DNA of 64,000 nt from Azophilus sp965247035 (GTDB taxonomy: Bacteria; Pseudomonadota; Gammaproteobacteria; Pseudomonadales; Azotimanducaceae), in contig CBDFGJ010000001.1 of assembly GCA_965247035.1 (NCBI GenBank), positions 930,001-994,000 of the forward strand. Direction: 5' to 3'. The notes under the pieces were generated by a model, which did not search any database, had not been told where the DNA came from, and was given only the letters and a program-made list of their open reading frames with translations. Shown here one piece after another: positions 35,795 to 46,310 of the stretch. Position numbers and translations under genes: made by a program. Positions within the stretch are counted from its first letter, which is position 1. Every line of letters begins with the position of its first letter.

Positions 35795-36763
35795 CTAACC
35801 TCCAAAAGAAGTACCAAAAATTTTACGCCAGTAGCGAATGGCTTCGCCTTTGGTTGGCGCATACAGGGCCGAATCCACGGCATCCGCCGCATCCAATGCC
35901 GCATCAAGGATGGATTTTTTATCTCCCGATGTATAACTTTGCGCAACATTGTTTTCCGCATTCACCGGATCGAATATCCTTATTGGCTTGTTACAATGCG
36001 GAGCCGGGTCTGTCGAGCAATAATCGTCAAACATAATCAACTCGTCCAGTTTAAATCGGACAATGAAATGGAAAAAATCCGCCAACGCTTCAACGTAATC
36101 ATCCAAGCAAAGTTTACCTTGATCTGCTATATGCGCTGCAATCAGCTCAACCATAAATGACTTAAATCTAAAATCCTCATTATTTTTCTGTATCCCTTTA
36201 ACCCAATATTTAAGCAAGCGAATAATTTGAATATATTCTGCCCCATGTTCCATCCTGCGCTTTTTAATGAATTCAAGATGTTTTTTGATATTGGTAAAAA
36301 TCCATTTGCCAGAACGGGAAGAATACAAGTAGCCATCCCACTCTGCATTGCCATCATACACAATCGGAACTATATCAACATCAAGCCCCGTTCCCTTGTA
36401 TGAAATGCGAATCGAATGCTCTTGTTGCTGTATTTGCGACGGGTCTATATTTGGATATAACTTTCGGAGGATATTCACTAATTTAGCCAACAATTCAGGC
36501 ATGTCTTTCGGTGAATCTGGTTGCAAAATATACAATGCAACATCAATATCATTGATGCTTTTTAGTGCCGTATGTTTTGCCAGACTCCCGGATAGCAACA
36601 TTCGACGCAATTCAAAATCTGGATCTTCGTTTAACTTCTCCTCCAGCCTATCACGCAAGCCTTTGACTTGCTCCCTGTATTTTTTAGCATGCTCTCTTTT
36701 TAGGTTGACATGTTGGTCTGCAAAATTAGCTAGGTCTTTATGAGTTATGTAATCGTTTCTCAT
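35795..36763 (-). CDS. CD-NTase (cGAS/DncV-like nucleotidyltransferase) of CBASS
   Basis: 322 residues. The nucleotidyltransferase signature is LLSGSLAKHTALKS followed by INDIDVALYI (GS...DxD), with the third acidic residue in LDVDIVPIVYD. A helical OAS1-C-like half follows (YIQIIRLLKYWVKGIQ). Such enzymes make cyclic di- or trinucleotide alarm signals on phage infection. It is the first gene of the five-gene operon, in the usual place for type III CBASS. The clade and product cannot be told by eye. AT-rich composition contrasts with the chromosome. Confidence 0.9.
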   Translation of the reverse strand: MRNDYITHKDLANFADQHVNLKREHAKKYREQVKGLRDRLEEKLNEDPDFELRRMLLSGSLAKHTALKSINDIDVALYILQPDSPKDMPELLAKLVNILRKLYPNIDPSQIQQQEHSIRISYKGTGLDVDIVPIVYDGNAEWDGYLYSSRSGKWIFTNIKKHLEFIKKRRMEHGAEYIQIIRLLKYWVKGIQKNNEDFRFKSFMVELIAAHIADQGKLCLDDYVEALADFFHFIVRFKLDELIMFDDYCSTDPAPHCNKPIRIFDPVNAENNVAQSYTSGDKKSILDAALDAADAVDSALYAPTKGEAIRYWRKIFGTSFGG

Positions 36764-37173
36764 CAGATGGGTTCCCGCTGGTAATAGTTATACGCGCGCT
36801 TGTATGTATGGGCGTTCCTCAAATAGCATTTGGGGGCCATTTGATGTAATTTCAAGTAGGCATACAATTATAGTTAAGGGGAATTGTCCTATTGATGTTG
36901 ATTTTTGCCCGGTGCGGCGATGTTTGCCGCTCCGGCGTTGTTGCATAGCGTTCGCCACGGTGATGTACCCGCGGCGACGGTAACAGTTCTGGTTTGTTTG
37001 CCTTGCGCTGATTGTCGGCGATGCGGTTTCCCTGTTTGCATGGCATCTCCTCTTGGGTTGAGGTGTGCCATTGCCCGGGCCATGGTCAATGCACGCCGCA
37101 AGACCAGCCCGAACCGCACCCTCGAGCACTCATGCAATATGCAGGCTAGGCAAGACTCGCCAAGACCTGCGCA
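36764..37173. other. Spacer upstream of the CBASS operon
   Basis: 36764-36900 is AT-rich and likely holds the CBASS promoter; no specific box was identified. From about 36900 GC content rises again. Short frames occur on both strands but none has family-like sequence. Confidence 0.4.
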
Positions 37174-38526
37174 TTACCCAGCATGGCGCTCAAACAAACC
37201 TTCCGCCTGCACGTCAAGAAGCGATTGCAGAAACACCTCTATCAGCCGGTCCACATCCTTTGCAGAATGCGCGGTGGATAGAAACGCCCGCTGCGTGCCA
37301 GGCACGAGCAGGCCCCGGTTCAGCGCCAACAGATAGAACGCCTTCTCCGCCTCACCGCCAGGGTTGACCACATCGCGCATGGACTGCAAGGGCTGACGCT
37401 GAAGGAATAGATGGAACATGCTGCCCACGTTCTTCACTTGAGCGGGAATTTGCCGAGCTTCGGTAAAGGCGTTGACCGCGTTCGCCAAGCGATTGCCGGC
37501 GGCTTCAAGATCGCTGTACGCCTCAGGGTGCTCCCTAAGCCAGCCCACAGCCGCCGCGCCCGCCTCCATAGTCAGCGGATTGCCGGAAAAGGTGCCGCCG
37601 GTGAACACGCCCCGCTCCACGCCCAAGCCGTTAAAGACCTCCATCACATCAGCCCGGCCGGCGATGGCGCCCACCGGCAGGCCGCCGCCAAGCACCTTGC
37701 CATAGGTGGCGAGGTCCGGCGTCACGCCAAAACGCTCCTGCGCCCCGCCGTAAGCCACGCGAAATCCGGTGATGACCTCGTCAATGCAGAACAGCACGCC
37801 GCAAGACCGGCAAACCTCCGCTAGTTCGCATAGAAACTGGCCCACTTCCGGCTGCGGATTGGAGCTTTGCACACCCTCCACCATCACCAAGGCCAACTCC
37901 TGGCGGTGCTTTCTAACCAAATCAAAGGCGGATGGGCGACGGTACGGCAGCAGCAAGGTCAGCCCGTGCAGCGCCTTGGGCACGCCATGGCCCATGGGCA
38001 GGTGTCCCGGCGCGTCCACGGGACTCGCTGGGTCGGTCACCCACATGCCGTAGTCATGGGCGCCGTGGTAGCAGCCATCGAACAGTCCCACAAGCTCTCG
38101 CCCAGAAAAGCCTCTGGCCGCTCGGATGGCGTACATGGTGGCTTCTGTGCCGGTATTGCAGAAAACCACCCGCTCTGCGCATGGGCTTGCCTCGTGCAGC
38201 AAGTTCGCCAACTGCATCTGAGGGGTGCTGTGGATGCCGAACATCCAGCCGAGTTCCGTCCGCGCCTTGATGGCTGCCTCCACCACCGGATGGCGGTGGC
38301 CGAGCATGTGCAGCCCAAAGCCTAGGGAAGTGTCAATGTAGCGATTGCCGTCGGCGTCAAAGACGTAGGCGCCCTCGCCTCGTTCAATGAAAATGGGGTG
38401 CGGCATTTCCAGGTTGGCCGCCAACCCGGAATTCAAGATCTCGTTGCGCTGACGGGAAATCCGCTGCGAGGCGGGCGTCTTGGCGAGCAGTTCGGCCCGC
38501 GCCGCGGCGACAAGGGACGACGGCAT
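37174..38526 (-). CDS. Class-III aminotransferase (glutamate-1-semialdehyde aminomutase-like)
   Basis: 450 residues from ATG 38526. PLP-enzyme features are FGLHMLGHRHPVVEAAI, FCNTGTEATMYAIRAARGF, the Asp in FCIDEVITGFRVAYGG and the PLP-binding Lys in TYGKVLGGGLPVGAIAG. The DEVITGFR form and the length place it among GSA-aminomutase-like class III aminotransferases. Position at the end of a Rieske oxygenase operon suggests amino-group handling in degradation of an amine-containing compound rather than heme synthesis. Confidence 0.9.
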   Translation of the reverse strand: MPSSLVAAARAELLAKTPASQRISRQRNEILNSGLAANLEMPHPIFIERGEGAYVFDADGNRYIDTSLGFGLHMLGHRHPVVEAAIKARTELGWMFGIHSTPQMQLANLLHEASPCAERVVFCNTGTEATMYAIRAARGFSGRELVGLFDGCYHGAHDYGMWVTDPASPVDAPGHLPMGHGVPKALHGLTLLLPYRRPSAFDLVRKHRQELALVMVEGVQSSNPQPEVGQFLCELAEVCRSCGVLFCIDEVITGFRVAYGGAQERFGVTPDLATYGKVLGGGLPVGAIAGRADVMEVFNGLGVERGVFTGGTFSGNPLTMEAGAAAVGWLREHPEAYSDLEAAGNRLANAVNAFTEARQIPAQVKNVGSMFHLFLQRQPLQSMRDVVNPGGEAEKAFYLLALNRGLLVPGTQRAFLSTAHSAKDVDRLIEVFLQSLLDVQAEGLFERHAG

Positions 38527-38542
38527 GATTGCTCCGCCGGTT

Positions 38543-39529
38543 CTATTTGCCGGTGAGGCGATCCACCACCGGCGCAAACTGCTCCATCGTGTCAGCGCCA
38601 ACGGTCACATAGGAGATGCCAAACAGCTCCCGACGGCGCTCAATCTCATCACAAATGGCGTCAACGCCGCCGAGCAAGGCATGGGGATGCTTGGCCACCT
38701 CGGACTCGGGCAGACCAAACATCTGCGCGAAGCCGGCGAGCACAGGCGTTGGATCGTCCATCACCACCGTAAAGTAGGCGCCGATCTCGATCTCCAACTC
38801 GCTGAACCGCTCCCCGGCCCCTTGCCGAATCCAACCGATCTTGCGGTGCGTTTCATCCTCGGTGGACATTTGCACCCCATCCGGACCAATCACGCCGGCG
38901 CGGTTGTTGAAGTTGAGGCTGACGATGTCGGCCTCGCGCCCGGCCAGCCGCAGCACCCGGGGGCTGCCGCCGCCAATCATGATGGGTGGTTTGGAGATGG
39001 GCTTGGGTGTGCCGTCGAAATCATGCCAAGACAGGGTGTCGTTGCGGACGTTGGCATGGCCTGGGCCGCGAAACGCCTTGACGCCTTCAATGACGTCAGC
39101 CAAGCGATCAATGCGGGTGGCGGGCGCGTCAAAGGGCAAGCCGATAGCCTCGTACTCCCCTTGCAGCCAACCGGCACCCAAGCCGAACTCCAACCGTCCC
39201 TCGGACAACAGATCGATGGTCATGGCGGACTTCACCAACACCAAGGGGTTGTGGTAGTCGATGCAGAACACGCGGCAGCCGATGCGAATGCGCTCGGTCA
39301 CCGCCGCCGCGTAGGCCATGGCGGGAATGGCGGCCAAATTCTGCAGCGGATGGTTGGTCTTCTCCAACGCCGGGCCGCCGCCAATCAAGTGATCCGCCAA
39401 ATGGAAAGCGGAGTAACCAAGGCTTTCAGCTTGGCGCGCTTGCTCCGCCCAGGCTTTCGCCGTCTCGGCGTAGAAGGACTGAACGCCGAAGCGAAACGGT
39501 TTAGTTGACACGGACCAACCGTGTTGCAA
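38543..39529 (-). CDS. LLM-class flavin/F420-dependent oxidoreductase
   Basis: 328 residues with the luciferase-like TIM barrel: FRFGVQSFYAETAKAWAEQ, LGYSAFHLADHLIGG, RIRIGCRVFCIDYHNP, GRLEFGLGAGWLQGEYEAIG and PPIMIGGGSPRVLRLAG. These match the LLM family that uses FMN or F420. The start is ATG 39529 or GTG 39511. It lies 16 bp upstream of the aminotransferase and 9 bp after ThuA-like protein in a tight operon. Confidence 0.88.
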   Translation of the reverse strand: MQHGWSVSTKPFRFGVQSFYAETAKAWAEQARQAESLGYSAFHLADHLIGGGPALEKTNHPLQNLAAIPAMAYAAAVTERIRIGCRVFCIDYHNPLVLVKSAMTIDLLSEGRLEFGLGAGWLQGEYEAIGLPFDAPATRIDRLADVIEGVKAFRGPGHANVRNDTLSWHDFDGTPKPISKPPIMIGGGSPRVLRLAGREADIVSLNFNNRAGVIGPDGVQMSTEDETHRKIGWIRQGAGERFSELEIEIGAYFTVVMDDPTPVLAGFAQMFGLPESEVAKHPHALLGGVDAICDEIERRRELFGISYVTVGADTMEQFAPVVDRLTGK

Positions 39530-39538
39530 CCACTTCCA

Positions 39539-40309
39539 TCAGGCCTCCCTCACCCCGTTGGCGCAATAGCGGATGGCTCGGCGCAACAGTTCGTAGTACT
39601 GCGGAACCTGCCAGCTGCCGCGCTCAATTTCCGGGTAGTAGTCCATCACGGGCCGCATGTCGTAGTGGCCGCGGCAATGGCCTAAGTTCAGGTACAACAC
39701 CTCGCCATCGCCCACATCATTGATGTAGTACACGGGCCGCGGGTCGTCCTTGGGCCATTGGTCATGCACCCACCCTTGGCACTCGCCGTGAAAGCGCGTC
39801 TCCAGCAAGCGGTGCAGATCGCCGTGAACCCGGCACAGATAGAGCTCATCGTCGGTTTCAAACTCATCAATGCCGCGCACCAACTCATGCTCGGAATCGG
39901 CCAGCGTCACCTTGAACGGATGAATCGGCGGATGCGCCAGAAATTGGGTGCCGAGGGTCTGCATCAACACTGGCGCCGTATCCGGCGCATCCACGCGGCC
40001 ATCCTCCAAGAACTTCAGTATGGCATTGGTGCCGTGCAGGGCCAGCCAGCGCTTGCCGGAGGCGACGTAGTCCCGCAAAGCCGCTTGCTCCTCCTCCTCC
40101 GGCACCAGGTCGCAAGTGTAGGTGATGAGGAAATTCGACGCCTTGATGCCGTCCAGGTCATGGTAGTTGGGCGCCACCACAACGCGGATGCGCTCGTCTT
40201 CGGCAAGGAGCTTCAACAACTCCACGCGGGCGAAGTCGATGTCGTGGTACTTGCCCGCCGCCACCAAGTAGACGTCTACGGGTCGTTGTTGCTCTGCGGC
40301 TTCAGCCAT
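39539..40309 (-). CDS. ThuA-like protein
   Basis: 256 residues of the ThuA (glutamine-amidotransferase-like fold) family, originally tied to trehalose utilisation and now known in many sugar-modification operons. Visible are VYLVAAGKYHDIDFARVEL, LVPEEEEQAALRDYVASG, GKRWLALHGTNAI, a HPFKV strand and VLYLNLGHCRGHYD near the C-terminus. The catalytic role is not established. It is embedded in a Rieske oxygenase operon, so a small hydrophobic substrate is equally possible. Confidence 0.75.
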   Translation of the reverse strand: MAEAAEQQRPVDVYLVAAGKYHDIDFARVELLKLLAEDERIRVVVAPNYHDLDGIKASNFLITYTCDLVPEEEEQAALRDYVASGKRWLALHGTNAILKFLEDGRVDAPDTAPVLMQTLGTQFLAHPPIHPFKVTLADSEHELVRGIDEFETDDELYLCRVHGDLHRLLETRFHGECQGWVHDQWPKDDPRPVYYINDVGDGEVLYLNLGHCRGHYDMRPVMDYYPEIERGSWQVPQYYELLRRAIRYCANGVREA

Positions 40310-40329
40310 GCCGATTCCCCCCTTGTGAT

Positions 40330-41088
40330 CTAGAACTGAATGCGCTTGGTGAAGCCACCATCAATGACGATATTGGCGCCCGTTGTGTAGCCGCCGAAGG
40401 GGCTGGCCAGCACAGCCGCCTGAGCCGCCACCTCTTCGGCGCTGCCCATGCGTCCGACCGGAATGCCGCTCAGGGTGGCGTCATAAAACGCCGTCATATG
40501 CTGCTTGATGTTGTCCCAAGCGCCGCCTTTAATGAAGATTGGACCAGGGGAAATGGTGTTGACGCGAATGCCCTTGGGCCCCAGCTCTTGGGCAACCGCC
40601 CCGGAGTAGTTCAACAACGCGGCCTTCATAGCGTTGTAGGAATGGGGGCCGATGAAGGTCTCCACCGCCGCCGTGCTGGAGATGAGCAGCACGCTGGCGT
40701 TGTCCGACTTCTCAAGGCTCGGGGTGGCCGTTTCCACCAAGCGCACCGCTCCGAGCACGTCATGTTCGAAATTGGAGCGCCAATCGGCCTCGGTGCGACC
40801 ATTACCGCCGGACACGTTGGAGACGATGTTGTCGATGCCGCCCAAGGCCTCGGCCGAAGCCGCCACCCAGTCCTTCAGGGAGTCGCCATTGCCCACATCC
40901 ACGGCTTGGCCGAAGGCTTGGACGCCCTTGGCCGAAAGCGCCGCCACTGCTTCGGCCACTTGAGCTTGGTTGCGGGCGCAGATGGCGACATTGCAGCCCT
41001 CGTCCGCCAAGCGGTCCGCAATGGCTCGTCCGATGCCTCTGCTGCCGCCGGTAATCAGAGCCTTGCAGCCCTTTAGTTTTAGATCCAT
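40330..41088 (-). CDS. Short-chain dehydrogenase/reductase (SDR)
   Basis: 252 residues of the classical SDR family: TGGSRGIGRAIADRLA, DNIVSNVSGG in place of NNAG, Ser in LLISSTAAVET and YxxxK in YNAMKAAL. CARN at the end of strand 2 suggests NADP use. It lies 73 bp downstream of the Rieske ferredoxin and 20 bp upstream of the ThuA-like gene. Confidence 0.92.
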   Translation of the reverse strand: MDLKLKGCKALITGGSRGIGRAIADRLADEGCNVAICARNQAQVAEAVAALSAKGVQAFGQAVDVGNGDSLKDWVAASAEALGGIDNIVSNVSGGNGRTEADWRSNFEHDVLGAVRLVETATPSLEKSDNASVLLISSTAAVETFIGPHSYNAMKAALLNYSGAVAQELGPKGIRVNTISPGPIFIKGGAWDNIKQHMTAFYDATLSGIPVGRMGSAEEVAAQAAVLASPFGGYTTGANIVIDGGFTKRIQF

Positions 41089-41161
41089 GCGCTTATGCTC
41101 CTTATCGTTTTCAATTTAGAAAATTTGAACCCTCGGCCGTTGTAGGGGCGCTTGAGCGCCC

Positions 41162-41509
41162 TCAATTCAACAGCCCGAACCTTGGCCGCGCCTGCGGTTG
41201 GTGCCCTGACACGTCCACATGCACCTTACCCATCTCCAACTGCACCGGGAAAGCGGCGACCGGCAGCGTCGCCGGCGGGCCAAGACAGGCGCCGGTGCGC
41301 ACGTCGAAGCGACCGCCATGCAATGGGCAACGAACCTGATGGCCGCTCAGCACCCCCGAATGCAGCGCTTGCCGAGCATGGCTGCACTCATTGTGCAGGG
41401 CGTAGAACTGACCGTCCACTTGGCACACCAGCACCTTCACCCCATCGACCTCACAGGGAATCATGTCGCCCTCAACCACCGAGGCGATGGACAGGGCCGC
41501 TTTCACCAA
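41162..41509 (-). CDS. Rieske [2Fe-2S] ferredoxin
   Basis: 115 residues with the Rieske site NECSHARQAL (CxH) and VRCPLHGGRFD (CxxH). It is a small soluble electron carrier for Rieske oxygenases. The gene starts 1 bp downstream of the oxygenase alpha subunit stop and is clearly co-expressed with it. A matching flavoprotein reductase is not present in the window. Confidence 0.93.
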   Translation of the reverse strand: MVKAALSIASVVEGDMIPCEVDGVKVLVCQVDGQFYALHNECSHARQALHSGVLSGHQVRCPLHGGRFDVRTGACLGPPATLPVAAFPVQLEMGKVHVDVSGHQPQARPRFGLLN

Positions 41510-41510
41510 C

Positions 41511-42827
<1,317 letters not shown>

Positions 42828-43704
42828 AGGTGGACCCCCAATCCAGTGATCGTCAATTGCAGAAATTCGAGCATAGAAGGCAGCGATAAACCAGTCAAGT
42901 TACCAAACCCCTATGCGCTTGATGTTCCGCTGGGATTGGACCGATGAGTGCGCAATGGACACACCGGACTTTGGCATGGCCTTGTGGCCGGCAAGCACTT
43001 CTGAATCGGCTCAGATGCATTTCGCAATGTCGGCCCCGGCGATTGTCGGCGCATTGGCGCGGCGATGCCTGCGGGGTAACGGGCTGCGGGGCGGGCGCCT
43101 CGCCGCCGGTTCAGGCACGCTTGACTTGTCCAAAAAACTAAGGAGCCTGAACATGAGATTGTTGCGCGCCTGCCCGTGAGCTCGGTGCAGGTCGATGGCG
43201 ACTCCGAGTTCATGCAGGAATTCGAAACCGCCCGCCGCGACGCCGGCATCCCCCTGTCCTCCCACCCCGCCGCCCCGACAGTCACGGCAGCGTCGAGCGC
43301 AGCAACCGCACCCTGCGGTCGGGTTATATGGTCCGTCCACCGGGGCGATCTCCGGCGAAGTGAACCGAGCTCTGGAGGGGTCTCTCCTCGGCCACCACAA
43401 CGTCCGGCCCCACCATGCCCTTGGCTTGTTGACTCCGGCCGAATTTCCGCGCAAGATCTCCCTCGCTGCCTGAACGAAAAAATTCCGCAATGCCCTGAGC
43501 CCGTTCACTTGCTTGACAAGGCTAAACGGCAGTTCCACACTCAAATACCAACGGTGCCGCACACCCCAATGAACCACGCAACCGACCAAGCAGCAAACGC
43601 GGAGCACGGGCAACCGTCAGCCGAGCGCAGACATGTCGGTTTGGCGTGGCCACGCTAGCTCGACGCAGCCAAGCTTGACCACATGGTTTACCTGCCCCCG
43701 TTTA
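42828..43704. other. Spacer with transposase remnant upstream of the envelope operon
   Basis: The first 70 bp probably carry the Rieske operon promoter. 43157-43473 is a transposase remnant (listed separately). The last 230 bp should contain the promoter of the TPR/TonB-C gene; no box was recognised. Confidence 0.4.
43157..43473 (+). pseudogene. IS481/IS3-type transposase remnant with two frameshifts
   Basis: Three consecutive frames make up the end of an integrase core: SSVQVDGDSEFMQEFETARR, then VLPPRRPDSHGSVERSNRTL carrying the catalytic Glu, then GEVNRALEGSLLGHHNVRPH and ALGLLTPAEFPRK before the TGA at 43471. A one-base loss near 43257 and a second shift near 43320 break it. Related scraps occur at 6966-7000 and, for the sequence around the stop codon (GCTGCCTGAACGAAAAAA), at 57307-57324. 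Confidence 0.7.
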
Positions 43705-45063
43705 ATGAACCCCAAGGCGATGCTTAACCGACGAACCAACAGCCGCGGTTTCCGCCAAGCTTGGTGCTGCATGGCTTTGGCTTTGCTTCCGTCAGCAGCG
43801 CTCGGCGATGCCGGTGAAGCGGTTGACCAAGCAAGCGCTGAGAGTGCTGAGCTGCAAGGAATCGAGCAAGCACTCGGTCAAACCTCCTCGCCCCTCGACG
43901 CTGTGGTCATTGACATCGAACATGCTGAATACGAGCAGGCGCAGGCGTTTCTTGGCCCCTACCTCCGCGCCTTGGAGTCCGCCCGCCATCGCTACCACCC
44001 GGACTTGGTTCAACCGCTGACCCTGCTTGGCGATGCGCAGTTCGGTCAAGGCGACTACGACGGTGCCTTGGAAAGCTACGCCATGGCGGTGCAGATCAGT
44101 CGTGTTAGCAACGGCCTGTTCACCCCTGAACAGCTTGAGGCGGTGTACAAGCAATCGGAGGCACTACAGCGCTTGGGCGATGCCGAGCAGGCCGCCAACC
44201 GGGAACAGTACGCCTTTGAAATTCTGTTGAAGGCGCACGGACCGGACAGCTTGGCTCTGCTGCCCGGCATTTATCGCCTTGCCCGTTGGCAGATAGACGC
44301 CTACAACATCTTCGCCGCCCGCAACCTATTTGAGAGGGCGCTGAAGATCTACGCCGCCAACGGACAGAGCGGAACGGCGGCGACCATGCCCGCCCTTCGG
44401 GGCCTGATCGAAAGCTACCGCATGGAGCGCTTCCCCTCCTTACGCAGCGCCGATCGGGATAACAATTCAACCACCTCGCTCAGCACCCGGTTCCCAAACC
44501 CAAGCGTACACAGCTTTGACAATAATACGACCTTGAACGTCAACAATTTCCCGGTGGCCGAGCGGGCTTTGCAGGAGATCATCCGCATTCTCCAAGCGGA
44601 CCCCGACATCGGCCCCATGCCGGTTTCCGAAGCCATCCTGGATCTGGCCGATTGGCACCTCCTGTGGGAGCACTTCCGCAAGGCCAGCACGCTCTACGAA
44701 TATGTCTACTCCCGCTTGGAGAAAGTCGAGTCGGCCGATGCCGCAGCTTACTTCGCCAAGCCAAAGCTGCTGTACCTGCCGGTGCCGAAAAAACCTAGAC
44801 CGCCGCCGGCCAGCCAGCGGGCAGAGGAAACCACTGGCTTTGTTGAGGTGGCTTTTCAGATTTCGCCGACCGGCAACGTCCAAGGCGTGAAAGTGCTGGA
44901 ATCGGAGCCCGAGGGCATGATGGACCTTGCTGTGCGGCGCAGCTTGCGCAGCGCCCGCTACCGGCCGGCCATGACGGACGGTAAGGCCACCCCCTTTGCA
45001 GGCGCAGTTTACCGCCACGCCTTCACGTACTTTCCACGCACCGAAACAGACGATGACGCTTGA
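43705..45063 (+). CDS. Exported TPR protein with C-terminal TonB_C domain
   Basis: 452 residues from ATG 43705 with an N-terminal signal (about residues 16-36, CCMALALLPSAALG). The middle is helical and TPR-like (GDAQFGQGDYDGALESYAMA, NIFAARNLFERALKIYA). Residues about 370-445 are a TonB C-terminal domain: GFVEVAFQISPTGNVQGVKV, MDLAVRRSLRSARYRPAM. TonB_C domains contact outer-membrane or periplasmic partners in ion-driven complexes. It is the first gene of a long operon that also encodes an ExbB-like channel and ExbD-like VWA proteins. Confidence 0.8.
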   Translation: MNPKAMLNRRTNSRGFRQAWCCMALALLPSAALGDAGEAVDQASAESAELQGIEQALGQTSSPLDAVVIDIEHAEYEQAQAFLGPYLRALESARHRYHPDLVQPLTLLGDAQFGQGDYDGALESYAMAVQISRVSNGLFTPEQLEAVYKQSEALQRLGDAEQAANREQYAFEILLKAHGPDSLALLPGIYRLARWQIDAYNIFAARNLFERALKIYAANGQSGTAATMPALRGLIESYRMERFPSLRSADRDNNSTTSLSTRFPNPSVHSFDNNTTLNVNNFPVAERALQEIIRILQADPDIGPMPVSEAILDLADWHLLWEHFRKASTLYEYVYSRLEKVESADAAAYFAKPKLLYLPVPKKPRPPPASQRAEETTGFVEVAFQISPTGNVQGVKVLESEPEGMMDLAVRRSLRSARYRPAMTDGKATPFAGAVYRHAFTYFPRTETDDDA

Positions 45064-45177
45064 TGGCCGAACAATTCAGATCAACGCCCAAGGCGTCTGG
45101 TCGCCTATACAGCTTGGATTCAGGAACGTGCCGGCATATCGGGGCTCCATTCAACCCAATCAACGGGAGCGGCACCC

Positions 45178-46308
45178 TTGAAATCCGTCAATTGGCACCC
45201 ACCCAAGCATCATCGCCTAAGCGCCCTGAACGATCAGAGATCAAGGCTTTGGGTGCCCCGGCCAAAACTAATCCTGCTAGCTGCATTGACCCTGCTGTGG
45301 GGCTGTGCACCCATTACACCGTTCCCGCAATCGAAGCAGTCGCCAAGCTCCAGCGGCTCGCCAAGCTCCGGCGGCTCGCCAAGCTCCAGCGGCTCCCCAA
45401 GCTCCAGCGGCTCCCCAAGCTCCGGCGGCTCGCCAAGCTCCGGCGGCTCGCCAAGCTCCGGCGGCTCGCCAAGCTCCAGCGGCTCCCCAAGCTCCAGCGG
45501 CTCCTCCTCGAGCGGCGCATCAAGCTCCAGCGGCTTTCCTAGTCCAAGTGGCTTTCCCAGCCCGGCCCCAGGCTTGCCCATCCCCGGTGTCGGCTTGCCT
45601 AAACCAGGCAGCTTACCCAGCCAGGGCAAGCCGTCCGAACAACGCCAAGGCAAGCAAAGCCAAGGCGGGTCGCCCAGCCGAGGTGAGGGCATGCCCAGCC
45701 CAGGCAGCAGCGGCGTACCGGGCCAAATCGGAACGCCCCAAATCCCGGTCGTGCCCGACGCCGACAGCACGGGCGCTCAGAGCGCAGGCCAGCAAGGCGG
45801 ACAAGGCGAAGTGCCCGGCGCCGGCGGCTGGGAAACCAGCAATCAAACGCCGCCAGCGCCAACTTCATCATCTAGGGCAAACCTGCCTCAGCCCAGCGGT
45901 CAGGACAGCAGAGGCAAAGACGCTCTAGATCGGGCTTTGGAAGATTTCGACGGGGAAATTCTGGCGGAACGGGGAGTCATTGCCCAGCGTTCCAATGAAA
46001 AGCCCGCTGGCACCGGCACCATGACGCCAAGCGCGGGCGATCCCGCCAGCGGCGGCGCACAAGGAACGGCAGACGCATCAGGAACCGGCAAACAAGCAAG
46101 CCAATCCCGCACTGGCGTACCCAGAACCGCTCGGCCAACGCCAGCCATGCCCGGGTCCGGCAGCGGCCAACACCAAGGCGATGGCATGGGCGACGCCAAG
46201 GACGACGACATCATCGCCCGTCAACTACGCGAAGCGGCCATGGCGGAGCCGGACCCGGAGCTGCGCGAGAAGCTCTGGCAGGAATATGAACGATACAAGG
46301 GCATTTAG
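45178..46308 (+). CDS. Ser/Pro/Gly-repeat lipoprotein
   Basis: 376 residues from TTG 45178. A basic stretch is followed by a lipobox-like ALTLLWGCAP, so it is predicted to be a lipoprotein. About residues 56-115 are a run of the hexapeptide GSPSS(S/G). A low-complexity Pro/Ser/Gln/Gly region follows, and the C-terminus is an ordered acidic helix (DDDIIARQLREAAMAEP, REKLWQEYERYKG). The repeat may span the periplasm or cell wall like a stalk. No homologue recognised. Next gene begins 2 bp after. Confidence 0.65.
   Translation: MKSVNWHPPKHHRLSALNDQRSRLWVPRPKLILLAALTLLWGCAPITPFPQSKQSPSSSGSPSSGGSPSSSGSPSSSGSPSSGGSPSSGGSPSSGGSPSSSGSPSSSGSSSSGASSSSGFPSPSGFPSPAPGLPIPGVGLPKPGSLPSQGKPSEQRQGKQSQGGSPSRGEGMPSPGSSGVPGQIGTPQIPVVPDADSTGAQSAGQQGGQGEVPGAGGWETSNQTPPAPTSSSRANLPQPSGQDSRGKDALDRALEDFDGEILAERGVIAQRSNEKPAGTGTMTPSAGDPASGGAQGTADASGTGKQASQSRTGVPRTARPTPAMPGSGSGQHQGDGMGDAKDDDIIARQLREAAMAEPDPELREKLWQEYERYKGI
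45342..45518 (+). repeat. 18-bp in-frame tandem repeat coding for GSPSS(S/G)
   Basis: About ten head-to-tail units of CAAGCTCC(A/G)GCGGCTC(G/C)C, differing at two positions. The two variants alternate in blocks, as expected from recent unequal exchange or slippage. Each unit adds six residues, so copy-number change would keep the frame. Confidence 0.85.
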
Positions 46309-46310
46309 AA

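Noticed and set aside
36788..37336. Several short frames on both strands
   Set aside because: No consistent codon use or motifs; probably non-coding spacer upstream of the CBASS operon.
38480..39508. Plus-strand open frame of 342 codons
   Set aside because: Antisense to the LLM oxidoreductase gene; no recognisable motifs.
45342..45518. Possible CRISPR array because of regular repeats
   Set aside because: Units are contiguous 18-mers without spacers and code in frame for GSPSS(S/G).
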